Assembly (NCBI GenBank): GCA_016218005.1
Contig: JACRFF010000347.1
Coordinates: 1 to 6,066 of the forward strand
Length of the DNA stretch: 6,066 nucleotides
Source: Ignavibacteriales bacterium
GTDB taxonomy: Bacteria; Bacteroidota; Ignavibacteria; UBA10030
Direction of reading: 5' to 3'
Shown here: one piece after another, positions 1 to 5,211 of the stretch
Position numbering within the stretch: the stretch's first letter is position 1
How the letters are laid out: every line of letters starts with the position of its first letter
The notes under the pieces: model-generated
Databases searched by the model: none
Told to the model about the DNA's origin: nothing
The model's input: the letters and a program-made list of their open reading frames with translations, nothing else
Translations under genes and position numbers: made by a program

Positions 1-1
1 A

Positions 2-256
2 GCCGACAAAGACAAGCTTCAACATTTCTTTGCTTCTGCGTATCTTGCATATGCGTCGGAATCGGCGGAGCTTGCGCGCACGACCGGCAATCTTGTGGAA
101 TGGGCCGAAGCAAAATTTATTGTCGGCGGAGCGGATGATTGGCGCGATCGGCGATCCAACGAGCAGGGAAAATCCTTCGGCCGCGACCTGTTAGTGGTGA
201 AGACGCTGTTGCCGACAGACTACCTCCAGCTGGGACTCGAAAAGGAAGAGGAATGA
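2..256 (+). CDS. C-terminal 84 residues of an unrecognised conserved-looking protein (5' end outside window)
   Basis: An open frame enters from the left edge and runs to TGA at 254-256, giving 84 residues with no start inside the window. I do not recognise the family with confidence. Visible features are an opening stretch with the pattern DKLQHFFASAYLAYA, which resembles the DK-x-x-HF-x-x-S opening seen in some small secreted or membrane-associated proteins of unknown function, a middle part with alternating acidic and hydrophobic residues (EWAEAKFIVGGADDW), an RRSNEQGKSFG segment, and an acidic tail (LEKEEE). Codon use looks like that of the following gene and there is no internal stop, so the frame is probably real. 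Its stop overlaps the start codon of the downstream response regulator (ATGA), which implies co-transcription and likely translational coupling. Any signal peptide would lie outside the window. The function is unknown. Confidence 0.75.
   Translation, partial: ADKDKLQHFFASAYLAYASESAELARTTGNLVEWAEAKFIVGGADDWRDRRSNEQGKSFGRDLLVVKTLLPTDYLQLGLEKEEE
242..255 (+). promoter_or_regulatory. Ribosome binding site and start codon of the response regulator
   Basis: AAGGA at 242-246 lies 6 bases before ATG at 253-255, and a second purine run (AGAGGA) fills the gap. The site sits inside the last codons of the upstream gene. It settles the start at 253: from there the protein opens MRTILVVDDE, the usual first beta strand and acid pocket of a receiver domain. 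An in-frame ATG at 139 would add 38 residues unlike any receiver N-terminus and would overlap the upstream gene by over 100 bases. Confidence 0.8.
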
Positions 257-1623
257 GAACGATTCTTGTGGTAGACGATGAGAAAGCGATTCGCGATTCG
301 CTTCGCATGATCTTAGAGTATGAGAAGTATGAAGTTGAGAGTGCGGAGAACGGCGATCAAGCGTTGAGCAAATTAGATCGGCTTGCCGTTGACGCGGCGC
401 TGCTCGACGTGAAAATGGCGGGCATGGATGGTCTTGAAGTGCTGCAAAAAATCAAACACCGCCACCCGACGCTGCCCGTCATCATGATCTCCGGCCACGG
501 CACGATTGAAACGGCCGTGGAGGCGACCAAGCTTGGCGCGTTTGATTTCTTGCCCAAGCCGTTGGACCGCGACAAAGTGCTCGTCACCTTGCGCAACGCT
601 TTGCGAGAAGCTCATCTTGCCGAGGAAGTTGAAAAGCTCGAAGAGAGCGTCGAAGGGAAGCGAAAAATTCTTGGCGCAAGCTCGAAGATCAAAGAGGTGC
701 TTAGCATTATCGATCGTGTTGCCCCGACGGAAGTTCGCGTGTTGATCACCGGCGAAAATGGAACGGGGAAGGAACTTGTTGCACGAGCGATTCACAAACA
801 AAGCAAGCGTGCCAACAAACCTTTCATTGAGGTCAATTGCGCCGCCATTCCCGCCGAGCTGATAGAATCCGAACTCTTCGGTCATGAAAAAGGCTCGTTC
901 ACCGGAGCGACCAACCAGCGCATCGGCAAGTTCGAGCGGGCGGATGGCGGAACACTCTTTCTTGATGAGATTGGCGATATGAGTTTGCAAGCGCAAGCGA
1001 AAGTGCTGCGGGCGTTGGAAGAGGGAAAGATCGAACGTGTTGGCGGCAACAAACTCATTCCGGTTGATGTGCGGGTGTTGGCGGCAACAAACAAAAATCT
1101 CGAAAGTGAAATCGAAAAAACTCACTTTCGTGCGGACCTGTACCATCGGCTTCGGGTCATTCCCATCAACGTTGTTCCGCTTCGAGAACGCCGCGAGGAC
1201 GTTCCCGTTCTGGTGAAAGCATTTGTTCGCGAGATCTGCGAGAAGATGGGTATTCCGGTGCGCGAAATTTCCGACGACACGATGAAGCGGCTGACGAATC
1301 ACAACTGGCCAGGCAATGTCCGCGAGCTTCGAAACACGTTGGAGCGTCTCATCATTCTCGGCAACGACGCTGTTGTGGGCGACGGCAGCGATCGGTTGGA
1401 AGGACAAGAGGTCGGGTCGAACTCTGATGAACTATTGAGTCTTTCTCTCACGTTTCAGGAGTTCAAGGATCGCGCTGAGGCGGCATATATTAAACGCCAA
1501 CTTGAACGCAACGGCTGGAACGTCTCGAAAACTGCCGAAGCGCTCGATATCCAGCGCAGCCATCTGTACACCAAGATGAAGCGATACGGTCTAGCGAAAG
1601 AAGGCGAGGGTGAAGAGGAGTAA
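253..1623 (+). CDS. Sigma-54-dependent response regulator, NtrC/NtrX type
   Basis: This is a 456-residue cytoplasmic enhancer-binding protein with the full receiver, AAA+ and DNA-binding layout. The receiver (about 1-120) has acid pocket D8/D9, phospho-acceptor D52, and switch and salt-bridge residues S80 and K102. A linker of about 20 charged residues follows. The AAA+ domain (about 138-370) shows Walker A GENGTGKE (167-174, K173), the sigma-54 contact loop GSFTGA (214-219), Walker B LFLDE (D238, E239), likely arginine fingers in FRADLYHRL (R293, R299) and the sensor II motif WPGNVRELRN (352-361). The C-terminus (about 423-447) is a Fis-type helix-turn-helix with QRSHLYTKMKRYGL, closest in style to NtrX. 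By family knowledge, phosphorylation drives oligomerisation and ATP-dependent opening of sigma-54 promoters. The cognate histidine kinase is not in the window, so signal and targets are unknown. It overlaps the upstream gene by ATGA. The NtrX label is tentative, but the class is certain. Confidence 0.97.
   Translation: MRTILVVDDEKAIRDSLRMILEYEKYEVESAENGDQALSKLDRLAVDAALLDVKMAGMDGLEVLQKIKHRHPTLPVIMISGHGTIETAVEATKLGAFDFLPKPLDRDKVLVTLRNALREAHLAEEVEKLEESVEGKRKILGASSKIKEVLSIIDRVAPTEVRVLITGENGTGKELVARAIHKQSKRANKPFIEVNCAAIPAELIESELFGHEKGSFTGATNQRIGKFERADGGTLFLDEIGDMSLQAQAKVLRALEEGKIERVGGNKLIPVDVRVLAATNKNLESEIEKTHFRADLYHRLRVIPINVVPLRERREDVPVLVKAFVREICEKMGIPVREISDDTMKRLTNHNWPGNVRELRNTLERLIILGNDAVVGDGSDRLEGQEVGSNSDELLSLSLTFQEFKDRAEAAYIKRQLERNGWNVSKTAEALDIQRSHLYTKMKRYGLAKEGEGEEE
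1037..1092 (+). repeat. Pair of exact 18-base direct repeats inside the response regulator gene
   Basis: GTGTTGGCGGCAACAAAC occurs at 1037-1054 and again, without mismatch, at 1075-1092. The offset is 38 bases, so the two copies are read in different frames: one codes for the RVGGNK part of the AAA+ domain and the other for VLAATNK. Each copy also contains the inverted arms GTTG and CAAC. Both encoded stretches are conserved in the family, so the repeat may be a by-product of codon choice. Confidence 0.6.
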
Positions 1624-1627
1624 GATA

Positions 1628-1667
1628 CGGAACGGCGGCAAGGGTGCGCCGCAACCGCTTAGTTCCG
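1628..1667. terminator. Possible hairpin at the convergent gene junction
   Basis: Arms CGGAAC (1628-1633) and GTTCCG (1662-1667) are exact reverse complements. Inside them GCGG (1635-1638) can pair with CCGC (1655-1658), or GCGGC (1635-1639) with GCCGC (1648-1652). The structure spans the whole gap between the stops of the response regulator (1621-1623) and rlmB (1659-1661) and includes the rlmB stop. A short T-rich stretch (TCTTTT, 1675-1680) follows on the plus side at some distance, and none follows directly on the minus side. A two-way terminator is plausible from position, but the structure is imperfect. Confidence 0.35.
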
Positions 1668-2426
1668 ATTCGGGTCTTTTGATTTCTGAATTCTGCTTCG
1701 CACCACTTCGTACATTGCCAGCGCGCCGGAAACTGAGGCGTTGAGTGAATCCACCTTGCCGAACATGGGAATCCGCACCAGCGCGTCGCACGTTTCCTTG
1801 ACCAAGCGTCGCAATCCTTTTCCTTCCGAGCCAATCACCAGCGCGATAGAACCGCCAAGGTCGGTGGAATACAAATCCTTCGCTCCGGAAATTTCCAATC
1901 CCACCACCCAGACTCCGGCGCCTTTTAATTTCTCCAGTGCGCTCACCACATTGCCGACGCGCGCCACCGAAACGTGAGCAGCCGCTCCGGCGGAAGTCTT
2001 CATCACGGTTGCGTTAATGGTTGCAGCGTGGTGCTTGGGAATGACGACGCCGTGAACTCCCGCTCCTTCGGCGGTGCGCAGCAACGCGCCAAGATTGTGC
2101 ACGTCTTCGATTTCATCCAGCACAAGCACGAACGGCTGGTCATTTCTTGCCGCAGCGGCAGCGAGGATATCTTCAATTTCCACGTAGGATTTCGCGGCCA
2201 CGAATGCAACAACGCCTTGCGTCGAACTTTTCCCTGCAAGTGTAAGTAACCGGTCTTTGTCCGCTTGAACGATAGGAATTCCGGATTGCTTGGCAAGATT
2301 GTAAATGGATGCGATCGCTGTGCCTTGCGAGCCGTTTTGAACGAAAATTTTTTCGATCGGATGCGCTGCCTTGAGGGCTTCGAGTACCGGTTGTCGGCCA
2401 AGAATGAGGTCGGGCATGGTCTTCAT
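1659..2426 (-). CDS. rlmB: TrmH-family (SPOUT) RNA 2'-O-methyltransferase, probable 23S rRNA Gm2251 enzyme RlmB
   Basis: This 255-residue protein belongs to the SPOUT class, whose members use S-adenosylmethionine bound in a trefoil knot to methylate a ribose 2'-OH. RlmB modifies a guanosine in the 23S rRNA peptidyl-transferase region. The N-terminal part (about 5-80) matches the SpoU substrate-binding domain, opening LILGRQPVLEAL and containing STQGVVAFV. The catalytic domain (about 98-243) shows motif 1 DVHNLGALLRTAEGAG (N111, R117), motif 2 LVIGSEGKGLRRL (196-208) and motif 3 IPMFGKVDSLNASVSGALAMYE (E240 last). Length is near the RlmB norm. I chose ATG 2426 because it forms an ATGA overlap with the lgt stop. 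An upstream in-frame start at 2465 would lie inside lgt, and a further ATG at 2417 is also possible. No clear Shine-Dalgarno precedes it, which fits coupling to lgt. It could instead modify a different rRNA or tRNA nucleotide. Confidence 0.92.
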   Translation of the reverse strand: MKTMPDLILGRQPVLEALKAAHPIEKIFVQNGSQGTAIASIYNLAKQSGIPIVQADKDRLLTLAGKSSTQGVVAFVAAKSYVEIEDILAAAAARNDQPFVLVLDEIEDVHNLGALLRTAEGAGVHGVVIPKHHAATINATVMKTSAGAAAHVSVARVGNVVSALEKLKGAGVWVVGLEISGAKDLYSTDLGGSIALVIGSEGKGLRRLVKETCDALVRIPMFGKVDSLNASVSGALAMYEVVRSRIQKSKDPNRN

Positions 2427-3244
2427 TTCAACGACGTGCTTGATTTGTTCTTGAGCAACATCCAACTCAACGTACCGGATGCAATCAAGACAATCGAAAT
2501 GAGATGTGCTTCACTCAGTCCCCAAATCAAGCGGGGGTTGATACGGAAGAACTCGATGGTGAACCGTTCGGTTCCTGCGAACACAAGGTAGAGCGAGAAG
2601 AGTCGGCCTGCTGGCGCGATGTGCGTCCGCAGTTTCCACAATATCACGAACAGCGCCGCGCAGATGAGGAATTCATACACGGGCGTGGGATGACACAGCA
2701 CGTTATCGGGAACGACGCCTCCCGGAAATCGGCTTGTGATTTCGGGGAAGTCGCGAAATGCTTGCGATGGAGGAAAGGTGCCGCGCGAGTAATCCGTTCC
2801 CCACGGCAGCGTGGTCGGAAATCCATAGTCGCCGTCGCCGGCAAGTTGGCAACCGAGACGACCGATACCGTAGGCGAGAATCAGTCCCGGTGCCGTTGAG
2901 TCTGCCATCACGGCGAAGGGGATTTTTTTCATTCTGCCGTAGACATAAATTGAAAGCGCCGCGAGAATCAACCCGCCGTAGAACGTAAGTCCGCCGGGTG
3001 AAAATGCCATGCCGAATGGATCGGCCACAAAGAACGACCAATGTTCGAACAGGTACAGCAATTTCGATCCGACAACGCCGCCGATGAGCGCGATCAGCGT
3101 GATGTTGCTGGCGAGGTTGGGATCCAGCTTGTGCCGCTTGAATTCGTTTGTGAGCAAATAGCTTGCAGTGATGAAGCCGAGGGCGAGCATCAGCCCGTAG
3201 CCATACACGGGGAACGGACCTATTTGGAAAAGTTTAGGACACAT
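2423..3244 (-). CDS. lgt: Prolipoprotein diacylglyceryl transferase
   Basis: This 273-residue integral inner-membrane enzyme transfers diacylglycerol from phosphatidylglycerol to the lipobox cysteine of prelipoproteins, the first step of lipoprotein maturation. The N-terminus IGPFPVYGYGLMLALGF is typical, followed by roughly seven hydrophobic segments (about 13-32, 45-66, 86-102, 112-130, 190-206, 214-232, 247-267). Family motifs visible are SPGGLTFYGGLI (82-93), the signature GIGRLGCQLAGDGDYG (126-141, R129), HPTPVYEFL (185-193) and ERFTIEFFR (226-234, with R227 and E231 the likely counterparts of E. coli R239 and E243). A tyrosine (Y89) stands where E. coli Lgt has His103, and C132 where it has Asn146. 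I think these are common variants outside Proteobacteria. ATG 3244 is chosen because the upstream in-frame TTG (3289) adds residues unlike Lgt. No Shine-Dalgarno is visible. hisS ends 57 bases upstream, and the stop overlaps the rlmB start. Confidence 0.96.
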   Translation of the reverse strand: MCPKLFQIGPFPVYGYGLMLALGFITASYLLTNEFKRHKLDPNLASNITLIALIGGVVGSKLLYLFEHWSFFVADPFGMAFSPGGLTFYGGLILAALSIYVYGRMKKIPFAVMADSTAPGLILAYGIGRLGCQLAGDGDYGFPTTLPWGTDYSRGTFPPSQAFRDFPEITSRFPGGVVPDNVLCHPTPVYEFLICAALFVILWKLRTHIAPAGRLFSLYLVFAGTERFTIEFFRINPRLIWGLSEAHLISIVLIASGTLSWMLLKNKSSTSLK

Positions 3245-3301
3245 GGGAGTTCGATAGAGTGAAGAGCAAGGCCGCTGGCAACAAATCAAAATCCTTCATT
3301 G

Positions 3302-4561
3302 TCACGCTGGCGAGTGAATGGGGAGCGTGAAGTTATCAAGCGAGACGGGTGTTTCATAGCCGGTCTGCATATTCTTGAGCTTAGCGGAGCGGGAAGCGAG
3401 TTCGCTTTCTCCCACCACCAATACATACTGAGCGTTTTGACGATTAGCTTCGCGCATCTGTGCTTTGACGCTGCGTCCGAGATAATCGAGTTCGACGGCA
3501 GCACCTTTTGACCGAAGCTCAGTTGCTTTGGCAAACGTCCATCGGCGCGAGGCATCATCGAGCGCAACAACAAAGAGCACGGGTCCAGAATCTGCACGAA
3601 GGCTTCCGCTTATTTTTTCCAACACCATCAGCAGCCGTTCGATGCCTGCGGCGAACCCAACGCCGGGGGTCGGTTTGCCGCCCAGCTCCTCGACGAGCAA
3701 ATCATATCGACCGCCTCCGGCCAGTGCATCTTGAGAACCCAGCGCCGTGCTCGTGATTTCAAAAGCCGTTTTGGTGTAGTAATCCAATCCACGCACCAAC
3801 CGCCCGTCGATTTCATACACAGTCTGCAAAGTATCCAAGAGACGCTGGACCTCGGTGAAATGGCTCTTGCACTCTTCGCACAAATGATCTTTGATGAGCG
3901 GGGCATTGGCAGTCAGACGCCGGTCGTTAGCGTCCTTGGAATCCAGCACGCGCAGCGGGTTGTTGTGAATTCGCGCCTGGCAATCGGCTGAAAGCTGGCG
4001 CTGAATCTTCAGCAGTTCTGTTCGTAAAAATTCTTTATATGGTGGTCGACACCGGTCGCAACCAACGGAATTGACCTTGAGTGAAAATGTTGCCACACCA
4101 AGCTGGCGGTAAATTTCCATCGGCAAGAGCATCATTTCTACGTCGAGCAGCGGGGAGGAACCGCCGAGCGCTTCAGCGCCGAACTGGTGAAACTGCCGCA
4201 GCCGCCCGGCTTGCGGCCGCTCCTGCCGAAACATTGGGCCGAGATAGTAGACTTTCGTGAGCGGACTTTGGTCGGAAAGATTGTTTTGGATGTAGGCGCG
4301 CAATGCGGCAGCCGTTCCTTCGGGTCGAAGAGTAACGCTCTCGTTGCCGCGGTCGGTAAAGGTATACATCTCCTTGCTGACGATGTCGGTCAGCTCGCCG
4401 ATGCTTCGCGCAAACAGCGCCGTCTGTTCAAAGATTGGCGTGCGAAGTTCTTTGTAATTGAAGTCGCGCATAACGCGGTGAACGGCGCCTTCGACTAATT
4501 GCCACGAGCCGACGTCGTTGGGAAGGATATCCTTGGTGCCTTTGATGGCGCGGTACTTCAA
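3302..4561 (-). CDS. hisS: Histidyl-tRNA synthetase
   Basis: This 419-residue cytoplasmic class II aminoacyl-tRNA synthetase charges tRNA-His, at the normal length for the bacterial enzyme. The N-terminus MKYRAIKGTKDILPND is the family opening. Motif 2 is VYYLGPMFRQERPQAGR (104-120, R112) continuing into FHQFGAEALG (E130). The histidine-specific motifs are RGLDYYTKTAFEI (257-269, R257 being the catalytic arginine) and LAGGGRYDLL (280-289), and motif 3 is GVGFAAGIERLL (300-311, R309). The insertion domain carries CDRC (C168, C171) and CEEC (C228, C231) pairs, with a further cysteine at C194, which look like a metal site. The anticodon-binding domain follows from about residue 325 to the end. 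The start is TTG at 4561: no ATG or GTG lies in frame upstream before a stop at about 4605, the family N-terminus begins here, and a Shine-Dalgarno match sits 6 bases before it. It lies 45 bases after the ptsN-like gene, probably on the same transcript. Confidence 0.97.
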   Translation of the reverse strand: MKYRAIKGTKDILPNDVGSWQLVEGAVHRVMRDFNYKELRTPIFEQTALFARSIGELTDIVSKEMYTFTDRGNESVTLRPEGTAAALRAYIQNNLSDQSPLTKVYYLGPMFRQERPQAGRLRQFHQFGAEALGGSSPLLDVEMMLLPMEIYRQLGVATFSLKVNSVGCDRCRPPYKEFLRTELLKIQRQLSADCQARIHNNPLRVLDSKDANDRRLTANAPLIKDHLCEECKSHFTEVQRLLDTLQTVYEIDGRLVRGLDYYTKTAFEITSTALGSQDALAGGGRYDLLVEELGGKPTPGVGFAAGIERLLMVLEKISGSLRADSGPVLFVVALDDASRRWTFAKATELRSKGAAVELDYLGRSVKAQMREANRQNAQYVLVVGESELASRSAKLKNMQTGYETPVSLDNFTLPIHSPA

Positions 4562-4571
4562 GAGATGCCTC
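4559..4571 (-). promoter_or_regulatory. Ribosome binding site with TTG start codon for hisS
   Basis: On the minus strand GAGG (4571-4568) is followed by a 6-base spacer and TTG (4561-4559). This fixes the hisS start at a non-ATG codon. The next codons read KYRAIKGTKD, the expected HisRS N-terminus, and the frame upstream has no ATG before its stop. Confidence 0.75.
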
Positions 4572-4606
4572 GGTGGAAAATTACGGCGTGCATCGGGAGA
4601 GAGGCC

Positions 4607-5077
4607 TCATCCCTCGGTGTAGGCTGCTTCTTCCTGTTTGAACAGCTGAAGAACCTCCGAAGGCAATCGAACTTCAAGCAGTTTGGCGCGGAACTCTTCT
4701 TTGTTCATCAACCGGGAAATGCGGCTGAGCAACTTAATGTGCGGACCAACCATGGCTTCCCGCCCTACCAGCAAGAACACAATGCGTACTGGCTGGTCAT
4801 CCAGCGATTGGTAGTCGATCGGTTGCGCGGTAACGGCAAAGGAAGCGACGATGTCGCTGACTGCATCCGTCTTGCCGTGCGGAATTGCAAAACCCGACCC
4901 CACGCCGGTCGACATGATTTGCTCACGCTCAAAAATCGCAGTTCGCATCCGTTCCTTGTCCGTTACCTTTTCCGATGACGCTGCCAGGTCGATCATCGCG
5001 TTGATGACCTCAGACTTAGTCGTACCTGGTAAATTCAAACGAATCAAGTTTTCGTTCAGTATTTCAGTGATCTTCAT
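4607..5077 (-). CDS. ptsN: PTS EIIA type-2 domain protein, PtsN-like (nitrogen PTS or fructose-type EIIA)
   Basis: This 156-residue soluble cytoplasmic protein consists of a single PTS EIIA type-2 domain, the length expected for free-standing PtsN. The phosphorylated histidine is H67 in GVGSGFAIPHGK (58-69), and the second conserved active-site histidine is H113 in VGPHIKLLSRISRLM. By family knowledge the histidine receives phosphate from HPr or NPr and the protein acts mainly as a regulator (potassium transport, nitrogen and carbon balance, envelope stress), because no EIIB or EIIC domain is attached and none is nearby. No EI, HPr, rpoN or hpf gene is in the window. Start ATG 5077 gives the usual opening MKITEILNENLIRLNL, with a weak GAGAAA purine run just before it. 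A TTG at 5098 would add 7 residues without family support. It is the first complete gene after the 126-base gap and precedes hisS by 45 bases. A fructose-specific EIIA role cannot be excluded. Confidence 0.9.
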   Translation of the reverse strand: MKITEILNENLIRLNLPGTTKSEVINAMIDLAASSEKVTDKERMRTAIFEREQIMSTGVGSGFAIPHGKTDAVSDIVASFAVTAQPIDYQSLDDQPVRIVFLLVGREAMVGPHIKLLSRISRLMNKEEFRAKLLEVRLPSEVLQLFKQEEAAYTEG

Positions 5078-5109
5078 GTGTTTCTCAACGTTCTCCAAAA
5101 CTGGTGCAC

Positions 5110-5138
5110 AAAGTAGCGCAAATTGAAGTTGAATGCAA
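5110..5138 (-). promoter_or_regulatory. Weak promoter candidate upstream of ptsN-hisS-lgt-rlmB
   Basis: On the minus strand TTGCAT (5138-5133) and TACTTT (5115-5110) are separated by 17 bases, and the second box lies 32 bases before the ptsN-like ATG. Each box matches the sigma-70 consensus at only 3 of 6 positions. TACTTTG is also one base short of the Bacteroidota -7 pattern TAnnTTTG. Position in the only sizeable gap of the minus-strand block is the main support. Confidence 0.25.
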
Positions 5139-5174
5139 ATCGTGCGCTCGAACGGAGGAAAAGTCTGGCGTCGG

Positions 5175-5211
5175 AAGCGTAGTATTTCTTCTCAGAAGAA
5201 GCACTACGCTT
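5175..5211 (-). terminator. Long stem-loop at the 3' end of the PMM-like gene
   Basis: AAGCGTAGT (5175-5183) and ACTACGCTT (5203-5211) are exact reverse complements. In the minus-strand RNA the helix continues through a G-U pair and one C-A mismatch into a 5-pair inner stem (5186-5190 with 5196-5200), closed by a 5-base loop. The stem begins in the last codons of the PMM-like gene and includes its TAG stop. No T-run follows directly on the minus strand, so it is not a textbook intrinsic terminator. It may be an attenuator, an mRNA end-protecting hairpin, a terminator lacking the U-tract, or a copy of a dispersed palindrome. Confidence 0.5.

Noticed and set aside
139..252. N-terminal extension of the response regulator from ATG 139
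   Set aside because: The extra 38 residues do not resemble a receiver domain and would overlap the upstream gene heavily. ATG 253 has a good Shine-Dalgarno and the correct N-terminus.
892..909. GSFTGA instead of GAFTGA in the sigma-54 contact loop
   Set aside because: Serine at the second position is a frequent natural variant in activators of this type, and all other motifs are intact, so it is not notable.
373..1407. A 344-codon open frame on the minus strand opposite the response regulator
   Set aside because: It is entirely antisense to a strongly conserved coding region and its product shows no recognisable motif. It is a shadow produced by the codon bias of the real gene.
2427..2465. 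Longer rlmB product starting at 2465
   Set aside because: It would place the start well inside lgt. The SpoU domain begins right after ATG 2426/2417 and the ATGA overlap is the more usual arrangement.
3245..3289. Longer lgt product starting at TTG 3289
   Set aside because: The added 15 residues are cysteine-rich and unlike Lgt N-termini, and the purine run lies only 2 bases from the TTG. ATG 3244 gives the family N-terminus.
4601..4608. Perfect palindrome GAGGCCTC at the ptsN stop
   Set aside because: Eight bases is too short to separate from chance, and no structure extends from it.
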